Origin: Bacteroidales bacterium
GTDB taxonomy: Bacteria; Bacteroidota; Bacteroidia; Bacteroidales; Dysgonomonadaceae
NCBI GenBank assembly: GCA_012838585.1
Contig: DUPB01000072.1
Coordinates: 1 to 42,367, forward strand
DNA: 42,367 bases
Direction of reading: 5' to 3'
A program made the position numbers and the translations under genes. The notes beneath the pieces were generated by a model that worked only from the letters and a program-made list of their open reading frames with translations, did not search any database and was not told the DNA's origin. Positions 17,096 through 25,544 of this stretch are shown piece after piece; the stretch's first letter is position 1; each line of letters starts with the position of its first letter.

Positions 17096-20000
17096 TTATA
17101 ATGTTACTGTAAACCCTAAAGTATACGAACGCTGCGTAGGATAGCTACCTAACGTTCCATTATTGTTGTAGATGGACGCACCCGTGGTGATAAACTCGGG
17201 GTCTTGCAACCCTTTCAACGGGTAGGACCTCTTGGTCCACGTGAACGCGTTGGTGACCACGAAGCTTACGTCAAAACCTTGAATTTGTGAAACGTTTTTC
17301 AGGACGTCCCTCTTCAGGTCGTAGCGCAGGCTTACGTTTTTCAGCTTCAGGTAGGAAGCGTCAAACGCCCAGGTGTCAATGTAGCTGTATCCCCAGCCTC
17401 TTCCATCAGCTACGGGAATGGGTAGCGGGGCGTTCACGTCAGGGTTGCTCGGCGTGTAGGCGTGTTGGAATGCGTACTGGCCGTAGTTCCACATCCAGCT
17501 CTGCTGGCTACGAAGGGGCGATGGCATGGCACCAGAAACATGGGTGGCCCCTTGCAGGAACAGTTCAAAATCGAACCCCTTCCAGTCGGCTCCCAAGGTG
17601 ACCCCGAATTGGGTGAGCGGGGTGGTACCCGGCACGTTGAACACGTAGTAGTCGTTCACCCTACCGTCGCCGTTCAAGTCGACCAGCCTCACGGTTCCCA
17701 GCGTATGGTTCCGCGTAGCGTTTATGAAGGAGTTGTACATGTCGTTCCAGTCACCGAATTTACCGTCGGTTTTGAGGCCAAGCCTATAAACGGGGTGCAT
17801 CCAGCGCTTCCCGATGCTGTCAAACGTGGGCGACCACCAGTCGGCGCTTTGATTCGTATGGCGGGTTTGTCTTTCATCCCAGTAGGAGTAGTTCAACCCC
17901 ACGCGATACCCTACCTGGTCGATTTTATCTTCCCAGTTCAGCGACATCTCGAATCCCCCTTTGCGGGAGGTGGTGTAGGGTGCGTTGATCTTCGGGATGT
18001 TGGGCATCCCCAGGATGTCGGTACGGATCATGTCGGGGGTCATGTTCATCTCGTCGCCCTTGTTCGAGTAGAGGAACAGGTCGATTGCTCCCGTCAGTCG
18101 ATCCCTAAATAGGCCGTAGTCTATACCGACACCGTACTGCGTACTGCTCGACCAGCGAAGGTTGCTGGCGATAGAGCTCACGTACCAGCCCACGTTGGGG
18201 TTCATGTTGTCACCAAACAACACCCGGTTACCGCTTTGCGCGTATTGCGTTAAGAATGAGAAGGGTTTGCCTACCTCGTTCCCTACCAGCCCCAACCCCC
18301 CGCGTAGCTTAAGCATGCTGAGGATGCTCGGGTTCACCAGCTCCCTGAACCACTCCTCTTCCGTGGCCACCCATCCCAGGGAGAAGGCTTGGAAATACCC
18401 CCAACGTTTCTCTGGGCTATAGCTCAACGATCCGTTGTAGTTGGCGCTATACTGGAATAGGTACTTGTCGTCATAATCGTAGGTGAAACGGCCGATGTAG
18501 GAGGCCGATCCCCATTCGGTGGCGTTACCATTGCTACCTGTCATCTCTGCCCCTAAGTCAACCTGGGGAGCGAGCGTGGTGGGGTATCCCCTTCTCCTTG
18601 CCGACGTCCAGTTCTCGTAACGCTTCTGGCTCTGGTAGTTCACCATGGCCGTCACGTTGTGCTTCCCGAAAGAGCGGTTGTAGTCCAACTGGAAGATGCC
18701 GGTTGTCAGCTTGTACTTGTACCAGTATTGGTACATGTTCGCGTTAACAGGGTTATAGCTGGAGAAACTGGTTGCGTACGGATTGTCGTACACGTTCTCC
18801 TGGTCGTGGTTAAATACCCGGTTCGTGTTGTAGGTAGTGGTGAAGTTTATGCTGGCTTGTGCAGAAAGGCCTTCCACCCACGGGATGTAATACTTCAACT
18901 CGCTGTTCATCTGGAACCGGTACGCCTCCGTATCGTTAAACCCGGTGTTCAAGAGCGAACTTACAGAGTGCTTCCTGGGAAGTCCCGTGCTCCACTGCGC
19001 GGGTCTCTTGGGCATCCAGTCGCCGTACATGGCATTATTGAAAACAGACTCCCCCGCGGCCGGCCTCTGCTGGTTGCTCGTGTTACCGTTCAGGTTGAAC
19101 GTGAACTTAAGGCTTTTATCGTGCAATAGATAGGCGTCGGTGTTAAGGACGATGTTTACCTGGTTGTACTTGTAATTATCGCTAACCCCCTGTTGATCCA
19201 GGTACCCCAAGCTGGAGTAGTAGTTTACGCGGTCGCTACCGCCCCGCAAGCTCACGTTGGTTTGGTACATCGGCTGCACGTGGTCGAACATCTTCCATGG
19301 GTCGTACGTGCAGTAGTAGTCTTGAATGTTGAATCCTTGCGACTTGTAGGGGTCGAACAGGTCGTTGATATCGCTCATCTTGTATCCCATGTTGTATCTT
19401 TCGTTAACCAGCCTGAGGATATCGTCGAAGCTGTGGCCCTTTTGCCAAAGGTCTCCCATGTAATACCTCGACAGTTGCGTGTTGTTGAAGGTGGGACTTT
19501 CCTGAAAGCTGGCGAATTCCACCTCGTTGCGGGCTTGTACGAACTCGTAGGCGCTTAACCCCTTGGCCCGGTAGGCCGGTGTCATGATGGAAACCTTTTG
19601 GTTAAAGGTGATGACAGGCGCACCCTCCTGTCCCCGCTTCGTCGCGATAACTACTACCCCGTTCGCGGCCCTGGGGCCGTAGACGGCTGTAGCTGAAGCG
19701 TCCTTCAGGATCGACATCGAGGAGATGTCATCCGGGCGCAACCGGTTAAAAAACTCGTTCCCCTGGGCGGGCTCCATCACCACGTTGTCAATCACGTACA
19801 AGATGTTCGAACCCCCACGGATCCAAATCTTCACGTTTTCACCGGGAGCACCCGAGCTTTGCTGGGTAATTACCCCCGTGACACGTCCGCCAAGCCCCTC
19901 AGCGATTGAGGTGACCGGTAGGCGGGTTATCTCGGCCACATCCACAACAGAGGCCGAGGCGGTCATGGTTTTGGCTTTTTGAACGCCACCATAACCGGTT

Positions 20001-20335
20001 ACCACTATCTCATCAAGCATTTCACTGTCTGCAGCCAATACAACGTTGATGGTAGTTCTGCCATTCACGGGAATCACTTGGGTAACCATACCCACGTAGC
20101 TTATCTGCAATGACCCATCGGCAGGCACGTTGCTTAACGTGTACTTCCCGTCGAGGTCCGTGATAGTACCGTGACTCGCGTCTCCTTGCACGATAACGGT
20201 TGCCCCGATCACTTCAAGGCCCGTATCGTCTGTAATGATACCGCTCACTTCAATGGTCTGAGCGGAAATGGAAAAGGCTATTAACCCCATGAGTAGGGTC
20301 AATAGACCTTTTAATCCAAATGATTTTCTTTTCAT
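17096..20335 (-). CDS. SusC/RagA-family TonB-linked outer-membrane transporter
   Basis: A 1079-residue TonB-dependent porin from the ATG at 20335 (MKRKSFGL; 20347 is the alternative). A signal peptide ends near SISAQ. Next comes the SusC-specific carboxypeptidase-regulatory-like domain (about 25-105, GATVIVQGDASHGTITDLDGKY split around the loop), then the plug, opened by LDEIVVTGYGGVQK and containing DDISSMSILKDASATAVYG. A 22-strand barrel of about 800 residues ends in an aromatic-rich strand, YTLGFTVTL. It imports substrate captured by the neighbouring SusD. It is the first gene of a three-gene operon, with a minus-7 box at 20432-20439. Confidence 0.96.
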   Translation of the reverse strand: MKRKSFGLKGLLTLLMGLIAFSISAQTIEVSGIITDDTGLEVIGATVIVQGDASHGTITDLDGKYTLSNVPADGSLQISYVGMVTQVIPVNGRTTINVVLAADSEMLDEIVVTGYGGVQKAKTMTASASVVDVAEITRLPVTSIAEGLGGRVTGVITQQSSGAPGENVKIWIRGGSNILYVIDNVVMEPAQGNEFFNRLRPDDISSMSILKDASATAVYGPRAANGVVVIATKRGQEGAPVITFNQKVSIMTPAYRAKGLSAYEFVQARNEVEFASFQESPTFNNTQLSRYYMGDLWQKGHSFDDILRLVNERYNMGYKMSDINDLFDPYKSQGFNIQDYYCTYDPWKMFDHVQPMYQTNVSLRGGSDRVNYYSSLGYLDQQGVSDNYKYNQVNIVLNTDAYLLHDKSLKFTFNLNGNTSNQQRPAAGESVFNNAMYGDWMPKRPAQWSTGLPRKHSVSSLLNTGFNDTEAYRFQMNSELKYYIPWVEGLSAQASINFTTTYNTNRVFNHDQENVYDNPYATSFSSYNPVNANMYQYWYKYKLTTGIFQLDYNRSFGKHNVTAMVNYQSQKRYENWTSARRRGYPTTLAPQVDLGAEMTGSNGNATEWGSASYIGRFTYDYDDKYLFQYSANYNGSLSYSPEKRWGYFQAFSLGWVATEEEWFRELVNPSILSMLKLRGGLGLVGNEVGKPFSFLTQYAQSGNRVLFGDNMNPNVGWYVSSIASNLRWSSSTQYGVGIDYGLFRDRLTGAIDLFLYSNKGDEMNMTPDMIRTDILGMPNIPKINAPYTTSRKGGFEMSLNWEDKIDQVGYRVGLNYSYWDERQTRHTNQSADWWSPTFDSIGKRWMHPVYRLGLKTDGKFGDWNDMYNSFINATRNHTLGTVRLVDLNGDGRVNDYYVFNVPGTTPLTQFGVTLGADWKGFDFELFLQGATHVSGAMPSPLRSQQSWMWNYGQYAFQHAYTPSNPDVNAPLPIPVADGRGWGYSYIDTWAFDASYLKLKNVSLRYDLKRDVLKNVSQIQGFDVSFVVTNAFTWTKRSYPLKGLQDPEFITTGASIYNNNGTLGSYPTQRSYTLGFTVTL

Positions 20336-20431
20336 TCTCCGGATCATTTTTAAAAGGTTTATACTGAGTTTTTCTACTCCTTAACACGCAATAATACCTT
20401 GTTATTACGGAAAGTGGTTAAAAAACATCCC

Positions 20432-20439
20432 CAAAGATA
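20432..20439 (-). promoter_or_regulatory. Minus-7 box of the SusC operon
   Basis: On the minus strand this reads TATCTTTG (TAnnTTTG), giving a leader of about 90 bases before the SusC ATG. A TTTG at 20469-20472 is about 29 bases away, too far to be a standard minus-33. No ECF sigma/anti-sigma pair or hybrid two-component gene adjoins. Confidence 0.5.
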
Positions 20440-20500
20440 ATGTATTATTTTATAATACGAAACTATTTCAAAAAATGATTTTATTAATATTTCTTATATA

Positions 20501-20530
20501 GATAAAAAAAGCCGAGATAATCTCGGCTTT
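20501..20530 (-). terminator. Terminator of trxB
   Basis: On the minus strand AAAGCCGAGA-TTA-TCTCGGCTTT forms a 10-bp perfect stem with a 3-base loop, and the T-run continues past the arm to TTTTTTTATC. It lies about 105 bases after the trxB stop and separates trxB from the SusC promoter. Confidence 0.9.
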
Positions 20531-20571
20531 AAGCTTATTTATTTATAATATAGGCAATTGTTTTGCAAGGA

Positions 20572-20597
20572 AAGGAGAAAACCTTTATTTTCTCCTT
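20572..20597 (-). repeat. Second hairpin in the trxB 3' region
   Basis: AAGGAGAAAA (20572-20581) and TTTTCTCCTT (20588-20597) are exact reverse complements with a 6-base loop. It lies 38 bases downstream of the trxB stop and ahead of the stronger terminator at 20501-20530. It may protect the mRNA 3' end or act as an auxiliary terminator. Confidence 0.7.
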
Positions 20598-20634
20598 GAT
20601 AACCTTAGCTGCTACCTGTTTTTAATCCTCCGTT

Positions 20635-21576
20635 TTATATTCCCTTTTCAGCAAGGTAGCGCTCCGCGTCTATGGCGGCGCGGCAACCGGTCCCGGCAGC
20701 GGTGATGGCCTGTTTGTACAGGGGATCAGCCACGTCGCCGCAGGCGAACACGCCCGCCACGTTCGTTTTGGTGGAGGGGTGGCCGGTTTTAATGAACCCT
20801 ATCTCGTCCAGCTCGATGTACTCCTTGAAGATCTCGCTGTTGGGCGTGTGGCCAATGGCAAGGAAGAAGCCATCAATGGCGATATCTACCTTCTCTTCAT
20901 CGGGTTCACCCATCCGCTTGATCAGGTGTGCACCCTCTACGCCGTTCTCACCGAAGAGGCCTACCGCGTTGTGTTCGAAGAGGATTTCGATCTTAGGGTT
21001 GTTCATCACCCGCTCCTGCATGATTTGGGAGGCGCGGAGGTAGGGCTTGCGCACGATCATGTAGACCTTGTCTGCCAGCCCCGATAGGTAGGTGGCATCT
21101 TCGCACGCGGTGTCGCCACCGCCTACCACGGCCACCTTTTTGCGGCGGTAGAAGAAGCCGTCGCAGGTAGCGCAAGCAGAAACGCCTTGGCCCGCGTACT
21201 TCGTCTCATCGGGCAATCCCAGGTATTTTGCCGTCGCACCCGTGGAGATGATCACGGTGTCGGCCTCAACGACCTTCTCGTTGTCGATGGTCACCTTCAG
21301 CGGGCGGGTGGAGAAATCCACCGCGGTGGCTCTCCCGGGAAGTATGGTCGCCCCAAACCTTTCGGCCTGTTTTTTGAAGTCGATCATCATCTCGGGTCCC
21401 ATAACCCCGTCGGGGTAACCCGGGAAATTCTCCACGTCGGTGGTGGTTGTCAACTGCCCTCCCGGCTGTAATCCCTCGTAAAGCACCGGCTCCAGGTTGG
21501 CGCGTGCCGCGTAGATGGCGGCGGTGTATCCCGCCGGGCCCGATCCCAAGATCAGGCAACGCACTTTATTCTCCAT
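20635..21576 (-). CDS. trxB: Thioredoxin-disulfide reductase TrxB
   Basis: A 313-residue cytoplasmic flavoenzyme that reduces thioredoxin with NADPH. The FAD-binding GSGPAGYTA starts at residue 11, the redox-active CATC is at 135-138, the NADPH site GGGDTA is at 152-157, and the late FAD motif GVFACGDVADP is near 280. Length and domain order are normal. It has its own promoter and a leader of about 110 bases holding a perfect 15-bp hairpin, so it is not simply the last gene of the lolA transcript. Confidence 0.97.
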   Translation of the reverse strand: MENKVRCLILGSGPAGYTAAIYAARANLEPVLYEGLQPGGQLTTTTDVENFPGYPDGVMGPEMMIDFKKQAERFGATILPGRATAVDFSTRPLKVTIDNEKVVEADTVIISTGATAKYLGLPDETKYAGQGVSACATCDGFFYRRKKVAVVGGGDTACEDATYLSGLADKVYMIVRKPYLRASQIMQERVMNNPKIEILFEHNAVGLFGENGVEGAHLIKRMGEPDEEKVDIAIDGFFLAIGHTPNSEIFKEYIELDEIGFIKTGHPSTKTNVAGVFACGDVADPLYKQAITAAGTGCRAAIDAERYLAEKGI

Positions 21577-21615
21577 ATAGTTTATGTTTTGTTGAAATTT
21601 AGCATAATATTACCC

Positions 21616-21657
21616 ATTTTGCCTTCAAAGCGAAGGTCTTCACTTTGAAGGCAAAAT
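21616..21657 (-). repeat. 15-bp perfect inverted repeat in the trxB leader
   Basis: ATTTTGCCTTCAAAG (21616-21630) and CTTTGAAGGCAAAAT (21643-21657) are exact reverse complements with a 12-base loop. The structure lies between the trxB promoter (21690-21724) and the trxB ATG, 40 bases from the start codon. No T-tract follows on the minus strand, so it is not a standard terminator for lolA, though a dual role is possible. Confidence 0.85.
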
Positions 21658-21689
21658 AACCCTAAGGCGCAAAGTAATTAGGATGAGAA

Positions 21690-21724
21690 CAAAGGTACGA
21701 TTAATCTGAAAGACTTGAAACAAA
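21690..21724 (-). promoter_or_regulatory. trxB promoter
   Basis: On the minus strand TTTG (21721-21724), a 23-base spacer, and TACCTTTG (21690-21697) match the Bacteroidetes TTTG-N17-23-TAnnTTTG promoter. Confidence 0.7.
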
Positions 21725-21762
21725 TATCGCAATTTTCTATTCGCGGTAAATGGGATTGATCA

Positions 21763-22410
21763 TCACCGCAAGTCCACGATCTCCACGCCCGGGTAGGCTG
21801 AAGCGTTGAAGACAAAATGGGAATCTGTGTAGTGCCGGGAGGCGTTGTATTCAGTGATATCGATACGCGTCTTCATCCCGTCGTGCCCCGTGAGGATTAT
21901 CCGTGCTAAGGCATGATTGCTTGGGTCGATCGTGACGGAGACCGATTGAAAATCGCCTCGGTTTGACGTGGGCGCCATATCGATTCGGTAGGCTCTTTTG
22001 CCGTTTATCGTGGTGGTAACGGGGGGTGAGAGCGTGTAGCCCTCCTTGTAGATTCCCAATAACGCGAGCGGGTTGATGGAGGCAACCTCTTGCTCGGTAG
22101 GTTGGCTGATGTTCACCTCGTTGACCTCTTTCATGAGCACCCACTGTGTTTCGCCGTCGAACCATATGGCCATCGTTTCCGTGTCAAGCTTGAACTTGTT
22201 CCCCTTCGCGTAGCCTTCCCCCGTTTGGACATCAATCGGGGTATTGGAGATATCGAAGGTGGAGAGGGTGAAGGTGAGGTGTATCCCCTTCGAGGTCTCG
22301 AAAGTGGTGTACGCTTTATCGAGGATGGCCTTCGACTGATTTCCCTCCTGTGCCGGGGAGAGCGTGAGGGTGAGCATGGATACCAATATGAGCAGCATTC
22401 GTGTCCGCAT
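21763..22410 (-). CDS. lolA: LolA-like outer-membrane lipoprotein carrier protein
   Basis: A 215-residue periplasmic protein with a signal peptide (MRTRMLLILVSMLTLTLSPA). The mature part follows the LolA pattern: an N-terminal helix (AILDKAYTTFETSKGI), the strand HLTFTLS, GEGYAKGNKFKLDTETMAIWFDGETQW, and later YRIDMAP and ARIILTG. LolA shuttles lipoproteins from the LolCDE exporter to the outer membrane, which matters here because many products in the window are lipoproteins. It lies 80 bases after ftsK on the same strand, a pairing common in Bacteroidetes, and is probably co-transcribed with it. Overall identity to proteobacterial LolA is expected to be low. Confidence 0.85.
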   Translation of the reverse strand: MRTRMLLILVSMLTLTLSPAQEGNQSKAILDKAYTTFETSKGIHLTFTLSTFDISNTPIDVQTGEGYAKGNKFKLDTETMAIWFDGETQWVLMKEVNEVNISQPTEQEVASINPLALLGIYKEGYTLSPPVTTTINGKRAYRIDMAPTSNRGDFQSVSVTIDPSNHALARIILTGHDGMKTRIDITEYNASRHYTDSHFVFNASAYPGVEIVDLR

Positions 22411-22490
22411 ATCGTTTCTATTTATTGGGTTAAGTCAGTTAATGATGGGATTAACTGGCTATAGGTAGGACTAAAAGTGGGGGGTTGGGT

Positions 22491-25043
22491 TTAATTGAGC
22501 GAGTCGAGCAGTTTCTCCAGCGAGTACTCGTCGGCGATAAACACCTCACGCGGTTTACTCCCTTGTGTGGCGCCCACGATCCCGGCAGCCTCCAGCTGGT
22601 CCATCAACCTGCCTGCCCGGTTGTAGCCAATGGAAAACTTGCGCTGTATCAATGAGGTGGAGCCTTGCTGGTGCACCACGATAAGCCGTGCGGCCTCCTC
22701 GAAGAGCACATCCCGGTCGTTCAGGTCCACCGCGCCCGGTACATTGTCCCCCTCTGTCACCACTTCCGGAAGTGGGTATGCACATTCGTATCCCCGTTGC
22801 TTGCCGATGTGAAGGGAGATCCGCTCCACCTCCGGGGTATCCACGAACGCACATTGAATGCGTATCAGGTTGCTTCCTTGCGAGAAGAGCATGTCGCCCC
22901 GGCCGATCAACTGGTTGGCCCCGCTCATGTCGAGGATGGTGCGGGAGTCGATTTGGGAGGTCACCCGGAATGCCATCCGCGCCGGGAAGTTGGCCTTGAT
23001 GGTACCCGTGATGATGTTGGTGGTGGGGCGCTGCGTCGCGATGACCATGTGCATGCCCACGGCCCGCGCCTTCTGGGCGATGCGGGCAATCGGCATCTCG
23101 ATCTCCTTGCCGGCCGTCATGATTAGGTCGCCAAACTCGTCGATCACTACCACGATATACGGCATGTACTTGTGCCCGTTGTTGGGGTTGAGGCGCCGTT
23201 GGACGAACTTCTGGTTATACTCCTTGATGGAGCGCGTGCGTGCACGCATCAGCAGCTCGTAACGGTCGTCCATCTCCTTGGTTAACGAGTTGAGCGTTTG
23301 CGTTACCTTGCTCACGTCTGTAATAATTGCTTTCTCCTCGTCGGGTAGCTTGGCCAGGTAGTGGTTCTCGATGGCGGAGTAGATGTTGAACTCCACCATT
23401 TTTGGGTCGATTAGTACCAGCTTCATCTCCGCGGGGTGCTTCTTAAAGAGCAGCGAGGTGATGATGGCGTTGAGTCCCACCGATTTACCTTGCCCCGTGG
23501 CACCAGCCACCAGGAGGTGCGGCATCTTGGTAAGGTCGAAGATAAACACTTCGTTCGTGATGGTTTTACCCAGTGCGACCGGTAGCTCGTACGTGCACTC
23601 CTGGAATCGCTTGGAGGTAATCACCGAGTGCATCGAGACGATTTGTGGCTCTTTGTTGGGTACTTCGATGCCGACGGTCCCTTTCCCGGGCATCGGGGCG
23701 ATGATACGGATACCCAACGCGGATAGGCTGAGGGCGATATCATCCTCCAGGTTGCGTATCCTTGAGATACGAACGCCCGGCTCCGGAACGATCTCGTAGA
23801 GGGTGATGGTAGGCCCCACGGTGGCTTTGATGGAGGTGATTTCAATCCCGTAATTGCGCAAGGTGTTGATGATCTTGTCTTTGTTTTCGTTCTGTTCCTC
23901 CATGTCTACCGCCTTGTCGCTGGTGTCGTACACCTTTAACAACTGGCTGGTGGGGAAGCGGAAGGAGGAGAGGTCTTTCCTGGGGTCGTACTCCTCCATA
24001 TCGTGAGGCAATCCGCTGCTTGTCGGCTTCTCTTCAGGGTGGAGGGCAAGGACCGCATCCTCGTCCTTCGGGACGATGACCTCGAAGTCATCCGACGCTC
24101 CCACAGGCGCGGAGGTCTTCGCCGTTTCCCCTCCTGGTTTGGTGGACCGACCACCTGAAAGGGGGCTACCTGAAGGTGATCTGCCTGGAACCTTGGTGTC
24201 ATCGACCGATGTAGCGGCCTTCGTTTCACTCTCTGTACCCTCCTCCTCTTTCAACTCGGCGACAATCCTCTTGAGGCCACTTGCCAGCCGATGCAGGAGA
24301 CCGGTTTTTCGGGATCTGCCTGTGCTCGAGGGCTCATCTAGCCCTTCCGCCCGTTGTACCCTTTCTGTTCTATTGAGATCAATGGGCCCGCTCTCCTCCT
24401 CCTTCGTGGAGAATGAAGGTGTGTTGTGGATTAATGTCTCCTGGATTTTTCGCATGGAGCTTTTGCGGACGATGACCGCGATGATTACCCCGATAAGGAG
24501 GAGAATCAGCACTATACCGGGCTTGCCAACACTGTTGCTCAGGAGCTGTTCAATCTGTAACCCGTGGCTACCACCCCATTTCACGTGCGTGCTGGGGAAG
24601 ATCTTGTCCAGGATGAGCGCGTTCGCGATGGAGAGGCCGATAAGGCTGAAAGCACCAATAAAAAGGGCCTTCATAACGGGGAACTTGGATACTTTCATGA
24701 TCCGTAGTCCCACGTAGACCAGGAAGAGCGGGATGATAACCGAAGCGATGCCGAAGCCCTCGTTCACGAGTCTCTCGGCTATGTATGCCCCACCGGCGCC
24801 CGTCCAATTCTGTATCTCGGGCGCATTGGAACGAACCACCTCCCAGAATGAACGGTTCAACACCTGGCTTTGATCCGAGGCACCGGTGAAAAGGAAAGAG
24901 ATAATGGCCAGCAGGATGAATATGCCGGTAAAAGCCACGATCACTCCAAAGATGAAGTGCACGCGCTCGTTACGTAAAAACTGGGCCAACGCCTTCCCCT
25001 TTTTTTGAGAAGCGGCGGTTTTCCTTCTTTTCCTTTTTGCCAT
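22491..25043 (-). CDS. ftsK: DNA translocase FtsK/SpoIIIE
   Basis: An 850-residue septal DNA pump that clears chromosome termini at division. The start is the ATG at 25043 (MAKRKRRKTA), not 25094. The N-terminal part has about four transmembrane segments (about 20-190). A low-complexity linker of about 150 residues (Ser/Gly/Pro/Glu-rich) follows. The motor has Walker A GATGQGKS (about 510) and Walker B-type VVVIDEFGDLIM. The C-terminal gamma winged helix (SLIQRKFSIGYNRAGRLMDQ) reads KOPS-like sites. Family length is normal for Bacteroidetes. It shares a transcript with lolA. Confidence 0.96.
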   Translation of the reverse strand: MAKRKRRKTAASQKKGKALAQFLRNERVHFIFGVIVAFTGIFILLAIISFLFTGASDQSQVLNRSFWEVVRSNAPEIQNWTGAGGAYIAERLVNEGFGIASVIIPLFLVYVGLRIMKVSKFPVMKALFIGAFSLIGLSIANALILDKIFPSTHVKWGGSHGLQIEQLLSNSVGKPGIVLILLLIGVIIAVIVRKSSMRKIQETLIHNTPSFSTKEEESGPIDLNRTERVQRAEGLDEPSSTGRSRKTGLLHRLASGLKRIVAELKEEEGTESETKAATSVDDTKVPGRSPSGSPLSGGRSTKPGGETAKTSAPVGASDDFEVIVPKDEDAVLALHPEEKPTSSGLPHDMEEYDPRKDLSSFRFPTSQLLKVYDTSDKAVDMEEQNENKDKIINTLRNYGIEITSIKATVGPTITLYEIVPEPGVRISRIRNLEDDIALSLSALGIRIIAPMPGKGTVGIEVPNKEPQIVSMHSVITSKRFQECTYELPVALGKTITNEVFIFDLTKMPHLLVAGATGQGKSVGLNAIITSLLFKKHPAEMKLVLIDPKMVEFNIYSAIENHYLAKLPDEEKAIITDVSKVTQTLNSLTKEMDDRYELLMRARTRSIKEYNQKFVQRRLNPNNGHKYMPYIVVVIDEFGDLIMTAGKEIEMPIARIAQKARAVGMHMVIATQRPTTNIITGTIKANFPARMAFRVTSQIDSRTILDMSGANQLIGRGDMLFSQGSNLIRIQCAFVDTPEVERISLHIGKQRGYECAYPLPEVVTEGDNVPGAVDLNDRDVLFEEAARLIVVHQQGSTSLIQRKFSIGYNRAGRLMDQLEAAGIVGATQGSKPREVFIADEYSLEKLLDSLN

Positions 25044-25196
25044 AGTCTCCTTTTCTCTGCCCGTTATTTTACTTTTTGGGGCGTGAGTGATCACTGTGCT
25101 TGTAGGCTCGTATTTTCACCCCTATTTTTAAGTTAGTACCGTCATCACTCTTTCCAGGTTATGTAGTCATCCTGTTTCCACTTGAGAAATCAAATG

Positions 25197-25204
25197 CAAA
25201 TGTA
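25197..25204 (-). promoter_or_regulatory. Minus-7 box of ftsK
   Basis: On the minus strand this reads TACATTTG (TAnnTTTG). It lies just past the terminator at 25240-25273, giving an ftsK leader of about 145 bases. No gene is seen in 25044-25239. Confidence 0.45.
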
Positions 25205-25239
25205 TGAAAAAGAAAGCGAGAATAAAAGAGGTGCCGGGT

Positions 25240-25273
25240 AAAAAGCGAAAAGTCCGCGAATCACTTCGCAGAC
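25240..25273 (-). terminator. Terminator between uvrA and ftsK
   Basis: On the minus strand the stem GTCTGCGAA / TTCGCGGAC (one C-A mismatch, loop GTGA) is followed by TTTTCGCTTTTT. It ends a minus-strand transcript about 270 bases beyond the uvrA stop. Confidence 0.75.
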
Positions 25274-25544
25274 CTCTCTACTTAACACAATCTTCATGAA
25301 ACAAACTACATGATCGAGTGAACCGTAACACGGTAACTTGATCCCGTGCAATATCAGGCATCTGTTCCGTGCATATCACTCAATCCTTTGTTCATGCATT
25401 TAAAACAACGGGACACTGTAAATGTTCATGCCAGGTTGATTTTTAACGTTTTGGCCGCCCAAAGCCCCTGTATGCATTCTTGATTTCTTTCTGAAAATCC
25501 TGTTTCTTTTTTTTGTTGGGGTCTAATCCCGCGTTAAGTATACC
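25274..25544 (-). other. Gene-poor, structured stretch downstream of uvrA
   Basis: This 271-base stretch holds no ORF with a normal start. From 25544 to 25443, in frame with uvrA and directly after its TAA, 33 sense codons run to a TAA and read like protein (GLDPNKKKKQ ... GFGRPKR), crossing an A8 run. Further on, the minus strand has near-direct repeats TGATATGCACGG and TGATATTGCACGG, the small palindrome ACCGTGTTACGGT, and a possible long-range pair TCCCGT/ACGGGA. It ends at the terminator at 25240-25273. It could be a long uvrA 3' untranslated region, a small RNA, or the remains of a gene. Confidence 0.4.

Noticed and set aside
25274-25442. 6S RNA or tmRNA
   Set aside because: No tmRNA ends or tag reading frame, and no long closing stem with a central bubble of 6S type could be drawn by eye.
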